64,000 nt of DNA. Origin: Halanaerobacter jeridensis. Its GTDB lineage: Bacteria; Bacillota; Halanaerobiia; Halobacteroidales; Halobacteroidaceae. This document shows positions 32,588 through 42,117 of this stretch, in pieces. The DNA is taken from assembly GCF_016908315.1 (NCBI RefSeq), contig NZ_JAFBDQ010000006.1, positions 124,001 through 188,000 of the forward strand. Reading direction: 5' to 3'. Under the pieces are notes generated by a model. The model worked only from the letters and a program-made list of their open reading frames with translations. It made no database searches and had not been told where the DNA came from. The position numbers were made by a program, and so were the translations under genes. Numbering within the stretch: position 1 is the first letter of the stretch; each line of letters begins with the position of its first letter.

Positions 32588-33730
32588 CTATATTATTTTT
32601 CTAAGCATAGTTATTTTCTCTTTTAATTTAGTAATTACAGTTTCTATTTCTGCTTCTGTATTAGTAGTTGATAAACTAAAACGAATTGTTTTATCAATTA
32701 AATCATCTGCTATTCCAATTGCTTCTAAAATATGATTACTGTCTTTACGTCGGGAAGAACAAGCAGCTCCAGTTGAAACATAAATATCATCTTCAGCTAA
32801 ACTGTGTACTAAAATTTCTCCCCGAATACCAGCAAAAGAAATATTAGCAATATGCGGTGCTCCATCTCTAATAGCTGGTCCATTAAGAGTACTACCTTCA
32901 ATTTCAGTTAAGATTCTATTAACTAAAGTTTCCTTTAATTGATACATCTGTTCTATCTCTTCTTTACTGGCTAATAAATCAATAGCTTTAGCAAAACCAG
33001 CAATCCCAGGCACATTTTCTGTACCAGGCCTTAATCCTTCCTCTTGACCACTACCACAAAAAATATTTTTAAGTCTTGTATCTTCAGCGGCATATAAAGC
33101 ACCAACACCTTTTGGCCCATGAATTTTATGAGCACTAACAGAACAAATATCAATTCCTAAACGTTCAGGAAAAAAATCAATTTTTCCCAAGGCTTGAATA
33201 CCGTCAACATGCAAATATAAATTTTGATATTCTTTTGTTAATTTGCTGATCTTATTTAATGGCTGAATAGTGCCTAACTCATTATTGACAGCCATAATAC
33301 TTACTAAAATTGTATCATTATTTAGATATTCTTGCAATTGTTCTAAATCTATTTTCCCATTTTGATTTACATCTAGGTACTTTACATCCCAATCAGCTTC
33401 TAAACTTTTATAAACATTTAAAACAGAAGGATGCTCAATTTTAGTAGTAATAATCCGGTTACCGTAATTGCTTAAAGATTTAACAGTGCCTTTAATTGCT
33501 AGATTGTTTGCTTCAGTCCCTCCTGAAGTAAAATAAATTTCATCAGCCTTCACTTTTAATTGTTGAGCTAATTTCTTTCGTGCTTTCTTAACTATTTTTT
33601 CTGCTGCTAACCCCTTTTGATGTAGTGAAGAAGGATTAGCATAATTAGTCGTTAAAGCTTCCTGCACAGCAGTTGCTACTTCAGGAAAGGCTTTAGTAGT
33701 TGCTGCATTATCTAAATAAATTTCTGCCAT
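32588..33730 (-). CDS. Cysteine desulfurase (NifS/IscS family)
   Basis: 380 residues. YLDNAATTKAFPEVATA start, the PLP Lys in SVSAHKIHGPKGVGALYA, and the active Cys in VSTGAACSSRRKDSNHIL. It removes sulfur from cysteine as an enzyme-bound persulfide. Placed immediately before thiI, it matches the NifZ-like desulfurases dedicated to tRNA thiolation rather than a general IscS operon (no iscU or iscR here). Confidence 0.93.
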   Translation of the reverse strand: MAEIYLDNAATTKAFPEVATAVQEALTTNYANPSSLHQKGLAAEKIVKKARKKLAQQLKVKADEIYFTSGGTEANNLAIKGTVKSLSNYGNRIITTKIEHPSVLNVYKSLEADWDVKYLDVNQNGKIDLEQLQEYLNNDTILVSIMAVNNELGTIQPLNKISKLTKEYQNLYLHVDGIQALGKIDFFPERLGIDICSVSAHKIHGPKGVGALYAAEDTRLKNIFCGSGQEEGLRPGTENVPGIAGFAKAIDLLASKEEIEQMYQLKETLVNRILTEIEGSTLNGPAIRDGAPHIANISFAGIRGEILVHSLAEDDIYVSTGAACSSRRKDSNHILEAIGIADDLIDKTIRFSLSTTNTEAEIETVITKLKEKITMLRKII

Positions 33731-33752
33731 GAACCATCCTCCTTATCAAAAC

Positions 33753-34073
33753 TTAATTCGATTTATTAATCTTTTCTAACTCTCGTGCTACAGAATTTAA
33801 CTTTTGCTCGGTACTAGATTCTTTATCACGCCGATCATCAATTTTAACATTAGTAGTTACTCTTTCCGCTCCGCTAGTAAAAGGAACTTCATGTAACTTC
33901 CTAATTGCTACTAATAAATCATCTATATCTCCTTCAATGATTGTACCCATTGGAGTTAATTCATACTCTACATTCTGATCTTTTTCTAAGACCTCTTGAT
34001 ATTTAGCTACATAAGGACTTAAACTAGTTGTTTCAGTTCCAATTGGAACTATAGTTACTTCTGCAATTGCCAT
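33753..34073 (-). CDS. MTH1187/YqgV family thiamine-binding protein
   Basis: 106 residues: MAIAEVTIVPIGTETTSLSPYV AKY, ELTPMGTIIEGD and KLHEVPFTSGAERVTTNVKIDDR. This small ferredoxin-like family binds thiamine or similar ligands as a tetramer. GGGAG lies 8 bases before the ATG at 34073. It precedes the desulfurase-thiI pair, and ThiI links the group to thiamine synthesis. Confidence 0.88.
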   Translation of the reverse strand: MAIAEVTIVPIGTETTSLSPYVAKYQEVLEKDQNVEYELTPMGTIIEGDIDDLLVAIRKLHEVPFTSGAERVTTNVKIDDRRDKESSTEQKLNSVARELEKINKSN

Positions 34074-34097
34074 ATTTATCACTCCCTAATTACTTAA

Positions 34098-34250
34098 TAG
34101 TGACGAGTAAAGAGTAATCAGTGATGAGTTAAAACCGTAAAGTCAAAACCTCAAAAGCCAGTTGAACCCTTTTGAAACGAAGGGTTTTGAACTTGATTTT
34201 GACTTTGCTTTTGAATTTCTACTCATCACTATTTACTCATTACTTTTTAC
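34098..34250. repeat. Large imperfect hairpin between the thiamine-binding and radical SAM genes
   Basis: GAGTAATCAGTGATGAGT (about 34112-34129) pairs with its complement near 34220-34243. GTAAAGTCAAAA (about 34137) pairs with TTTTGACTTTGC (34197-34208), and GTTGAACCCTTTTG with its complement, leaving a GAAAC-type loop near 34175. A similar half (TTTACTCTTTACTAATCACT) lies at 36912-36933. It is unrelated in sequence to the hairpin family at 26.8 and 42 kb. Confidence 0.65.
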
Positions 34251-34282
34251 TATAAAGCTTCACTCAAAAGTGAAGCTTTATA
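34250..34282 (-). terminator. Terminator of the radical SAM gene, overlapping its stop
   Basis: AAAGCTTCACT / AGTGAAGCTTT, an 11-bp perfect stem with a 4-base loop. The right arm overlaps the stop codon of the gene at 34278. Confidence 0.75.
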
Positions 34283-35900
34283 TAGAAAAATCTACAACTT
34301 CTTGCAACTGTGAGGCATCATAACCATCTAATAGATCTTCTAAGTCAGCTAAGCTCTTAATCTCCCCTGCCATAAAGATTTTGATTGCTCGGTTTTTACC
34401 AATTCCCGGTAAAGATTCTAATTGAGAAATGCCAGCTTGATTGATATCAAATGGTGTCGGTAAAGCAGTAATTGAACGATAGCCATGATCAATTACTTTC
34501 ACATCTAATTTTTCTCCGATTTCATAGTCACCAGGAATACCAACCAAAATAGGATAAGTACCAATTTGACGACCGAAGGCTACTTTGCCTTTATTTTCTT
34601 CAATAATTACCTCTTGTAAAATAGTCCCTTTAGGAAAAACTTTTTTTAATAGCGGTTCATTTATTTCTTGATTTATTTTTTCTTTATATTCTTTAAATTG
34701 ATGTTGATTATAATCAGCAACTTCATAATCCCCCACAGGATTGACCTGACGAATATTAATTCGTCTCACTAATAAATCTGATTCTAAAATATCCTTTAAG
34801 AATTGATAATTCAATTCCATTGTTTTAGTTCTTTCGCCCTGCAGTCCATGTAATAGATTAATTCCTGGTAATAATTTAGGAACTCCCTCTTCTCTAAAGC
34901 CGCCAATTTGATTCATTATTTTAATAGCTTCTTTAGTTTTAGCAGGAGTAGTACCAATTTTATTCTCTTTAAGCACTTTTGGATCTGCTGATTCTAAGCC
35001 AAAAGCAGCAATATCACCTGCTGTATTATAGTTAGCAATTGTAGTTAATATTTTTTTAGCCCGCTGAGGATAATCAACAATATTACTAGGATTCATATTA
35101 TCCATGTGTAATACTTTTAAATTAGGCGCTACTTCTCTAATTCCTTGATATAATTCTTCTATAGCATCAGGATTAGGAATTAGTTGCCCTTCTTTATTTT
35201 CAGCTTGATATAATAATAAATCAGTTTGACCACCTAATCTAAAGTAGCGATTACCGAGCTGATAGAGAGCCTCGATTTCACTAATGATCCCCTTTATACT
35301 GCGTTGATAAGTAACATCTTTAAACCCTTCACTACAAAATGAACAGTTTTTATCACGCGGACAGCCGCGGAATGTTTCTATTTCACACATCAATTCAGGG
35401 AAATTAGGATGCTTAGTAGTTAATTCTGCTCCTAACTGAGCCCATCTATCTATTAGTTGAGCTGCTTCTTCTTTTTCTAACGGATTTTCTCTGGTTAATT
35501 TTTCATAGACTTTAAGTCCTGGAATTTCATATGCAAACTCCTGGATGTTATTAATTTCTAAATCACAGTTAGTAATTGGACCGCTCAAAATAACTTCTTG
35601 TTCCTTTAAATCTTGGCCCAATGCTTCTATCTCTTCTAAAGAAATAGGCTTACCACCAAAATATTTACCTGGCACAGTAGTTCCTGCCATAATAATTATT
35701 AAATCTGCTTCTTGTAATTTATTCCACTCCTGTTCTTGGTTACTGCGAAATTGGTCAATTGTTAAATAATAAATTTCTTCTTTATCCAATCCACTATCCT
35801 TTAAAGCCCCATACGTATAACGCAGATGAGGAGCTAAATAAGGAGGCACCCCTAAACAGGAGGGTTCATCTAAATAACCATCTAAAATTGCAACATCCAT
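34278..35900 (-). CDS. Radical SAM protein with C-terminal helix-hairpin-helix
   Basis: 540 residues. The N-terminus (MDVAILDGYLDEPSCLGVPP YLAPH) resembles a cobalamin-binding-like Rossmann region. The radical SAM core has the cluster ligands in ETFRGCPRDKNCSFCSEGF and a SAM-binding FRLGGQTD strand. A TRAM-like region follows and the end is a ComEA-type HhH (NQAGISQLESLPGIGKNRAIKI), which usually binds nucleic acid. The combination is known in archaea and anaerobes, without a defined product. RNA or DNA modification is inferred from the HhH and TRAM-like parts. Confidence 0.87.
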   Translation of the reverse strand: MDVAILDGYLDEPSCLGVPPYLAPHLRYTYGALKDSGLDKEEIYYLTIDQFRSNQEQEWNKLQEADLIIIMAGTTVPGKYFGGKPISLEEIEALGQDLKEQEVILSGPITNCDLEINNIQEFAYEIPGLKVYEKLTRENPLEKEEAAQLIDRWAQLGAELTTKHPNFPELMCEIETFRGCPRDKNCSFCSEGFKDVTYQRSIKGIISEIEALYQLGNRYFRLGGQTDLLLYQAENKEGQLIPNPDAIEELYQGIREVAPNLKVLHMDNMNPSNIVDYPQRAKKILTTIANYNTAGDIAAFGLESADPKVLKENKIGTTPAKTKEAIKIMNQIGGFREEGVPKLLPGINLLHGLQGERTKTMELNYQFLKDILESDLLVRRINIRQVNPVGDYEVADYNQHQFKEYKEKINQEINEPLLKKVFPKGTILQEVIIEENKGKVAFGRQIGTYPILVGIPGDYEIGEKLDVKVIDHGYRSITALPTPFDINQAGISQLESLPGIGKNRAIKIFMAGEIKSLADLEDLLDGYDASQLQEVVDFSI

Positions 35901-35990
35901 AACCTATAACTCTCCTTTATTCTCTAATTTACAGTACTAATATTATATCAACTCTTAGAAAAAAATTAAAGGACTGCTCAAGATTATAAT

Positions 35991-36019
35991 TTGACAGATT
36001 AGAGTTCAAAGAATAAACT
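35991..36019 (+). promoter_or_regulatory. Predicted sigma-A promoter for the DUF1385 gene
   Basis: TTGACA (35991-35996), 17 bases, TAAACT (36014-36019), 24 bases before the ATG. Confidence 0.55.
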
Positions 36020-36042
36020 ATTAATAGTTGGAGGTGGAAAAA

Positions 36043-36801
36043 ATGAAAATTGGCGGACGAGCTTATCGTAATGGTTTAATTTTATTTGGAGAAAATTATT
36101 CCGTGAAAGCCTATTATCAAGATGGACGTTTAACTTATACTGTAGGTAAAAATACACTGCAGGATAATAAATTTATAAATACAGTAGAAAAAATACCTAT
36201 ATTAAGAGGGATTATGAAATTACTCCTCTCTCTTTATTACTTCTTTAAAGAAGCTGCAGGGAACCCTAAAAAGTTTTGGCCTATTTTAACTATTTTAGGA
36301 GTCGATATTGCACTAGAATTCTATTTTATATTTTTTCCTACTAGTAGTACTAAAGTAGTTAATAGTATCTTTTTCCTGCCACCTATATTCTATTGGGCCG
36401 CCTTAGTCGGACTAATATTTCTTTTAAGAAACACTTTATTAAAAGAAATATTTAAATTTCATGGGGCAGAACATAAAGCAGTTAACTATTATCAAGCAGA
36501 TTTAGATGGGCAAATAAATGATCACTCGCGCTTGGCTAGGAGATGTGGAACTAATTTAATTGTTATTTTCTTTATTTTAATGATAATTTTAGAAGGTTTT
36601 GGCTTTGGTTTTAATTTTCTATTAGAAACACTGCTATTATTAGGAGTTGCCTATGAACTATTAATGATTATCCCTGATACAATATTGCAAATCCCATATT
36701 TATTACAGCGATTTACAACTATTGAACCTGATGAAAAACATTTAAAAGCAGCTCAAACAGCATTAGAAGTGTTACTTGCTTATGAAAACGAAGAAATATA
36801 A
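36043..36801 (+). CDS. DUF1385 membrane protein
   Basis: About 252 residues: MKIGGRAYRNGLILFGENYSV, an early helix NTVEKIPILRGIMKLLLSL, membrane segments at about 95-150 and 180-225, and the conserved FHGAEHKAVNYYQADL between them, where family members have conserved His and Glu. DUF1385 proteins are widespread in Clostridia and Bacilli, often near prfA; the function is unknown. GGAGGTG at 36030-36036 selects the ATG at 36043; the upstream TTG at 36028 precedes that site. Confidence 0.87.
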   Translation: MKIGGRAYRNGLILFGENYSVKAYYQDGRLTYTVGKNTLQDNKFINTVEKIPILRGIMKLLLSLYYFFKEAAGNPKKFWPILTILGVDIALEFYFIFFPTSSTKVVNSIFFLPPIFYWAALVGLIFLLRNTLLKEIFKFHGAEHKAVNYYQADLDGQINDHSRLARRCGTNLIVIFFILMIILEGFGFGFNFLLETLLLLGVAYELLMIIPDTILQIPYLLQRFTTIEPDEKHLKAAQTALEVLLAYENEEI

Positions 36802-36827
36802 GATTATTAAATCAATAAAAATATTCT

Positions 36828-36862
36828 AAAGTGCTGAGTTTTTAAACTCAGCACTTTTTATT
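36828..36862 (+). terminator. Terminator after the DUF1385 gene
   Basis: AAAGTGCTGAGTTT / AAACTCAGCACTTT stem with a minimal loop, then TTATTAG. Confidence 0.88.
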
Positions 36863-36936
36863 AGTAAAACCTTGCAAAATATATTTGATTTTTAGGTTTT
36901 TATTTTACTCTTTTACTCTTTACTAATCACTAATTG

Positions 36937-38316
36937 CTAAATTGCACTCTCTTTCCAAGTGCCGAATTTAAACCAGATAGTTGCTAACAGAGCACTTAAA
37001 AAACTTTCTATAGCAATACCCCACCAAATTCCTGCAGCCTGCCACTGTAAAATATCAGTTAATAATTTAGTGATTGGAATTCGCAGCCCAAATAATGATA
37101 CTCCAGCTAAAACCATAGCAATTCCTGTATTTCCTGCCCCTCTAAAGGAACCTCCTAATACAATCTTAACTCCTACAAAGCCAAAGGAAATACTTAACAC
37201 CCGCACTAAATCACTACCTATTTCAATTACTGCAGGATCATTATTAAAGATTGCAATAATTTGAGTAGCAAAATTAAAAAATAAGATCCCTAAAATAGAT
37301 AATAATCCAAACACTAATCCGGCACTAACCCAGACACTTTTTTCAGCCCGTTCGATCTTATCTGCTCCTAAATTTTGGCCGACCATTGTAGTCGCAGCAC
37401 GAGCAAAGCCCCGCGAAGGCATCATAATTACTGATAATACTCTCATCCCAATACCATAGGCGGCTACTACTGCAGAACCATAGTTTGTTACAATCCCCAT
37501 CATTGCTGTCATTCCTAAAGCGCGAATTGACATTTCTCCCGCCGATGGAAAACCAATTTTAATAATTCTTTTTATGTACTTCCAATCGGGTCTTAAATAT
37601 TTAAGTCGTAAATGGATTCCTTTCTGACCAGTTAATAAAATAAAAAGACCTACTAATCCAGCTACTGCTCTAGAAAAGATAGTTGCTATGCCTGCTCCTA
37701 AAACCTCTAAACGCGGAAAAAATCCCCAGCCAAAAATCAAAAAGGGATCCAAAATTATATTTAAGATAGTTGAAGCTACCATCATCCGCATGGGAGTTTT
37801 AGTATCGCCATAACCTCTTAATAAGGCTGAAAAGATAAAGAAAAGAAACATAAAACTAACTCCACCCATGATTATATCTAAATAACCTTCAGCGGTAGTC
37901 AATATTTTATCAGGAGTTCCAATCAATTCTAATAATTGACGGTTGAATCTAACCCCCACAATAGAAAGTATAATTGAAATAAACATTACAAAAATTAAGA
38001 TTTGACTGGCAACTTTATTAGTTCGTTCTTCATCTCCCGCTCCTTTGTACTGAGAAACTAAAGTAGTCCCAGCTACTGTAATTCCTCCTCCAATAGAAAT
38101 TAATAAAAAGATAATCGGGAAACCAACTGATAACGAAGCAACAGCATCTGCTCCTACTTTACCTAACCAAAAAGTATCGACTAAGTTATATAGCACCTGC
38201 ATACTATTACCTATCATAATTGGTACTGCTAATTTCCAGAGTGTTTTTAAAATTGAACCTTCAAGCACATTTTCTGCATCGATATTACTAGATTTACTTT
38301 TGTCTAATTCAGCCAT
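36937..38316 (-). CDS. MATE family efflux transporter
   Basis: 459 residues with twelve membrane segments in two halves. ILKTLWKLAVPIMIGNSMQV and LYNLVDTFWLGKVGADAVAS are the standard MATE start; GRPxx-type PSRGFARAATTMVGQNLGA repeats it in the second half. These carriers export cationic compounds in exchange for Na+ or H+; a Na+-coupled form is likely in a salt-adapted cell. The substrate is not visible. GGAGGATC lies before the ATG. Confidence 0.92.
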   Translation of the reverse strand: MAELDKSKSSNIDAENVLEGSILKTLWKLAVPIMIGNSMQVLYNLVDTFWLGKVGADAVASLSVGFPIIFLLISIGGGITVAGTTLVSQYKGAGDEERTNKVASQILIFVMFISIILSIVGVRFNRQLLELIGTPDKILTTAEGYLDIIMGGVSFMFLFFIFSALLRGYGDTKTPMRMMVASTILNIILDPFLIFGWGFFPRLEVLGAGIATIFSRAVAGLVGLFILLTGQKGIHLRLKYLRPDWKYIKRIIKIGFPSAGEMSIRALGMTAMMGIVTNYGSAVVAAYGIGMRVLSVIMMPSRGFARAATTMVGQNLGADKIERAEKSVWVSAGLVFGLLSILGILFFNFATQIIAIFNNDPAVIEIGSDLVRVLSISFGFVGVKIVLGGSFRGAGNTGIAMVLAGVSLFGLRIPITKLLTDILQWQAAGIWWGIAIESFLSALLATIWFKFGTWKESAI

Positions 38317-38396
38317 TCTAGATCCTCCTTTATTACTTTGACTAAGTAGTCAACACTTTGATTTTATCGAAATTTAGATTAAATATCAAATTTTTG

Positions 38397-38425
38397 TTGC
38401 AATTACGTAGTTTAGATTGTATAAT
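38397..38425 (+). promoter_or_regulatory. Predicted sigma-A promoter for the dicarboxylate symporter
   Basis: TTGCAA (38397-38402), 17 bases, TATAAT (38420-38425), 51 bases before the ATG. The same hexamer pair and spacing occur before the XerC/D gene. Confidence 0.65.
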
Positions 38426-38476
38426 CTACAAGTGTTGTCTACATATCACAAACATATGTCAGGAGGATGAATACAA

Positions 38477-39640
38477 ATGAAGAAATTTGGTTTATTACCA
38501 AGATTAATTGTAGGTATTATTATTGGTTTAATCGTAGGAACTATCTGTATGAATGCACAAATTGAATGGCCAATTGAATTATTCAAAACTTTTAACAGTA
38601 TTTTTGGTAGCTTTTTAAATTACATTATTCCATTTATTATTTTAGCTTTTGTAGCGCCTGGAATTGCAGAATTAGGCAAAAAGGCAAGTAAACTATTAGG
38701 ACTAGCAACAGGAATTGCTTATTTGTCTACGATTATTGCAGGAACTTCTGCCTTTTTTATTGGTAAGTCTTTACTACCAATTTTGCTTAATGGCAGTCAA
38801 GAATTAAACAAGGTAGATAAAGCAGTTAAGCCATTATTTGAAATTAATATTCCACCATTTATGAAAATTATGACTGCCTTAGTTACAGCCTTTATGATTG
38901 GATTAGGTATGGCTAATGCTGAAGAAGATTACTTGTACAATGTAATTAAAGATTTTCAAGAGATAATTCAAATGGTGATTAAAACAGTAATTATTCCTTT
39001 ATTACCAGTTCATATTGCAGGTATTATTGCTAATATGAGTTATGTAGGTAAGGTAGCATCTACTATGGCAGCCTTTGGAAAAGTTTTTATTTTGATCTTA
39101 GGGCTACAAATTTCTTATGTGATTGTACAATATTTAATAGCTTGTCAGATTGGTAATCGCAATCCAATTACAGCTATTAAAAATATGTTACCAGCTTATT
39201 TCACAGCAATTGGAACTCAATCTTCGGCTGCGACAATTCCTGTTACAGTGCAGTCAGTATTAGATAATGATGTTAAAGAAGATATTGCTGATTTTGTAGT
39301 GCCTTTAGGAGCTACAATTCACTTAGCAGGTGATACAATTACTTTAACTTTAGCTTCTATGGCTGTAATGATGTTACATGGTCAAACAGTCACATTTGGA
39401 GCTATGATGCCGTTCATTTTAATGCTAGGAATTACTATGGTTGCTGCTCCTGGTATTCCAGGTGGCGGAGTTATGGCTTCTTTAGGATTATTAGAAGGTA
39501 TGCTTGGCTTTGGTGCCACACAGAAATCATTAATGATCGCACTGCATTTGGCCCAAGATAGTTTTGGTACAGCTTCAAATATTATGGGTGATGGTGCAAT
39601 TTCAATTATCATGGATAGCTTATCTGATGATGAAGAATAA
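38477..39640 (+). CDS. Dicarboxylate/amino acid:cation symporter (DAACS family)
   Basis: 387 residues with about eight membrane helices and two re-entrant loops: LNYIIPFIILAFVAPGIAEL, GTQSSAATIPVTVQSV (HP1 Ser-rich tip), AGDTITLTLASMAV (Na+-binding helix) and AAPGIPGGGVMASLGLLEGM (HP2). Members carry glutamate, aspartate, serine or dicarboxylates with Na+. The GIPGG form is like the short Clostridia subgroup of unknown substrate. CAGGAGGATGA is a strong ribosome site. Confidence 0.92.
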   Translation: MKKFGLLPRLIVGIIIGLIVGTICMNAQIEWPIELFKTFNSIFGSFLNYIIPFIILAFVAPGIAELGKKASKLLGLATGIAYLSTIIAGTSAFFIGKSLLPILLNGSQELNKVDKAVKPLFEINIPPFMKIMTALVTAFMIGLGMANAEEDYLYNVIKDFQEIIQMVIKTVIIPLLPVHIAGIIANMSYVGKVASTMAAFGKVFILILGLQISYVIVQYLIACQIGNRNPITAIKNMLPAYFTAIGTQSSAATIPVTVQSVLDNDVKEDIADFVVPLGATIHLAGDTITLTLASMAVMMLHGQTVTFGAMMPFILMLGITMVAAPGIPGGGVMASLGLLEGMLGFGATQKSLMIALHLAQDSFGTASNIMGDGAISIIMDSLSDDEE

Positions 39641-39651
39641 ATATATCTATT

Positions 39652-39690
39652 AAATAACAGAGGCCTTTTTGGCCTCTGTTATTTTACTTT
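39652..39690. terminator. Bidirectional terminator
   Basis: AATAACAGAGGCC / GGCCTCTGTTATT with T-run TTTACTTT on the plus side and A-rich flank giving T on the minus side. It serves both converging transporter genes. Confidence 0.88.
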
Positions 39691-39696
39691 ATGGAA

Positions 39697-41619
39697 TTAT
39701 ATTCCCCAAAACAGTGCAATAAAGACAGGAATGATAAATGATAGTATAAGTAATAATGGTGTTCCTACAACTATAAAATCTTTGAACTTATAACCTCCTG
39801 GTCCATAAATCATTAGGTTAGTTTGATAGCCAATGGGGCTTAAAAAGGCTGAACTAGCTGCAAAAGTTACTGCTAAAACAAAAGCAAAAGGATTAGCCCC
39901 TATTTGATTAGCAGCTCCTACTGCAACTGGTATCATCAATACAACACTGGCATTATTACTTATGACACTAGTCAATACTGCTGTAAAAAGGTAAAACAGA
40001 CTCAGAATAAATACTGGTGGAAAAACTCCAGTTGCCCTTAATAATTGCTGGGCTATAAATTTTGCAGTTCCTGTTTGTTCAATTGCTACTCCTAAAGGAA
40101 TTAATCCGGCTAAAAGAAAAAACACTTCCCAATTTATTGCTTCATAAATCTCCTTAGGTTCTACTAATTTACTAGCAACCATTGCTATTACTCCACCTAA
40201 AGTAGCAATCGAAATTGAAACAATATTTAATGAAGCCAGAGTGATTACAGCTCCTACAATAGTTAAACCAAGGAAAATATCAGATTTTTTATAATCTGGT
40301 AGTTCAGAGCTTTCTTCTTCAATAATAAAGTTTTCATTATTTTCTAATCTATCTAAAGTAGATTCTGTAACTAAAAGAAGTAATACATCACCTGACCTAA
40401 GAGTAAAATCTTTTAATTGATTATGAGTTATTCTTTCTCCATGACGAATAGCAAGCAAACTAGCATTATAGCGTTCTAGGAAGTGCACATCATTAATGGT
40501 TTGTCCAGCTATAAAAGAATTATCAGATATAACCAATTCGACAACTTTTTGTCCCTGCACTGAATCTTCTAATTTATTCTGACTAACTTGAATATCAGGT
40601 AATAATTTAATTCCTTTTGTGTCTACAAAGTCTAATAAAGTAGTTCGATTAGCTCTAATCACCAAATGATCTCCTGCACGAATAGTTTTAACATTTAAAG
40701 GTTCCATAAATTGCTCTTCGGCCCGAGTTATTTGTACTATATCTAAATCTTCATCTGCTTCTTTAAATACTTCTCCAATACTTTGACCTAATAAAGGAGA
40801 ATTCTCTTTGATTTCTACTTCAGTTAAGAACTTCTCCATTTCATAACCTTCCATTAAATCTTGATCTTCAGAAGTTATTCTTTCTGGAGTTAAATAATAT
40901 CCTAATGTCATTAAATATATAAGTCCTACTCCAAATGCTATAATTCCTAATTTAGTAAATTCAAACATTCCAAAGGGATGATTAATTAAACGCATTGAAA
41001 CTTCACTAGCTAAAATATTAGTCGATGTTCCTAATAAAGTCATAGTCCCTCCTAACATAGATGCATAAGAAAGAGGAATTAATAACTTTGATGGAGATAC
41101 ATTAGTCCTACGAGCAAGATTAGTTACCATTGGAACAAAGGCTGCTACTACGGGTGTATTATTAATAGCACTAGCAGTCAGACCTGTTAAACCTGCAATT
41201 GTACCTACTTGTTTCTTTTGATTATTACCAACAAAACTTTCTATTTTACTACCTAAAATCTGCACTGCTCCACTATTTTGAATTCCTCTACTTAAAACAA
41301 ACATAGCCATAACAGTTACAGTAGCATTATTACTAAATCCTGATAATGCCTGATCTGTAGAAACTTTAGTCCAATTATGTAATGATGCTAACATGACTGG
41401 AATTGATAATGAAATAATTCCTATAGGAATTGGCTCCCAAATAAATAATACTAAAATTAATATAATTAAAAAGCTTACTACAGCAATTTTGCTATTAAAA
41501 GCAGGAGGTTGAAGATTTAACTGATTCGAATTACTTGCAGCATTAATTATACCTGAATTAAAGCTAATCAATATAATAGTTAATAATAATATAAAGTATA
41601 TATTTCTTTTTTGATTCAA
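39697..41619 (-). CDS. SLC13-type anion permease with two TrkA-C domains
   Basis: About 640 residues. The DASS/ArsB-like membrane body has repeated Asn-Ser/Thr motifs (LTASAINNTPVVAAFVPMVT, MTLLGTSTNILAS, LTSVISNNASVVLMIPVAVG), split by a cytoplasmic insert of two TrkA-C-like RCK domains (FLTEVEIKENSPLLGQSIGE and VVELVISDNSFIAGQTINDV). The layout matches the large sulfate/dicarboxylate/Na+ permeases such as SdcS- or SLT-like proteins. The ATG at 41679 lacks a ribosome site; AAAGGGGG fits the TTG at 41619 (or the ATC just before it). Substrate unknown. Confidence 0.85.
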   Translation of the reverse strand: MNQKRNIYFILLLTIILISFNSGIINAASNSNQLNLQPPAFNSKIAVVSFLIILILVLFIWEPIPIGIISLSIPVMLASLHNWTKVSTDQALSGFSNNATVTVMAMFVLSRGIQNSGAVQILGSKIESFVGNNQKKQVGTIAGLTGLTASAINNTPVVAAFVPMVTNLARRTNVSPSKLLIPLSYASMLGGTMTLLGTSTNILASEVSMRLINHPFGMFEFTKLGIIAFGVGLIYLMTLGYYLTPERITSEDQDLMEGYEMEKFLTEVEIKENSPLLGQSIGEVFKEADEDLDIVQITRAEEQFMEPLNVKTIRAGDHLVIRANRTTLLDFVDTKGIKLLPDIQVSQNKLEDSVQGQKVVELVISDNSFIAGQTINDVHFLERYNASLLAIRHGERITHNQLKDFTLRSGDVLLLLVTESTLDRLENNENFIIEEESSELPDYKKSDIFLGLTIVGAVITLASLNIVSISIATLGGVIAMVASKLVEPKEIYEAINWEVFFLLAGLIPLGVAIEQTGTAKFIAQQLLRATGVFPPVFILSLFYLFTAVLTSVISNNASVVLMIPVAVGAANQIGANPFAFVLAVTFAASSAFLSPIGYQTNLMIYGPGGYKFKDFIVVGTPLLLILSFIIPVFIALFWGI

Positions 41620-41749
41620 GATTTTAGAACCCCCTTTCTTTAAAGATCTATTCTTAGCAAATATAATTTTAAATATCATTTTACATTATTAGCTACTAAA
41701 ACACAAAAATCTCCATCTAAATAATACCATATCATATAATGCTAGTCAA

Positions 41750-42000
41750 TATCTATATAAAGTGTAGCTTTTGGATTGAGATAAAAATAGTTTCTTCGCT
41801 CCTAAATCTAGTTTGATTCGGCTAAATTCGTATAATAAGCTGCAATTTAGTTTAATTAAATTAGAAATTAAACTTTCAAAATTACAGCTTATTATACTTC
41901 ATTAAGACTCATCTACAAACTAGATTTAAAGACGCTACGAAATAATTTTATCTCAATCCAAGGCAGTCTTACTTTAAGTGTGGGAGCAGGGATATACCAT
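41750..42000 (-). repeat. Long imperfect hairpin element (copy C)
   Basis: GGATTGAGATAAAA (41773-41786) pairs with TTTTATCTCAATCC (41946-41959), and the tip GTATAATAAGCTG (41830-41842) with CAGCTTATTATAC (41885-41897). Between these, the arms pair in AAATCTAGTTTG blocks and differ in conserved asymmetric segments. Orientation is reverse to copies B and D. The right flank (AAGGCAGTCTTACTTTAAG and a GTGGGAGCAGGG string) is shared with copy B. Confidence 0.85.
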
Positions 42001-42117
42001 TTTGGGATTGCTTATTTTTTGGTTATGCTTTTTGGTTTTGTTTTCCATTTAGCTAATAACTAGTCAAAATCAAAAGATTACAATTAAAACAAAACTAACT
42101 TGATAAGATAGTCCCTG

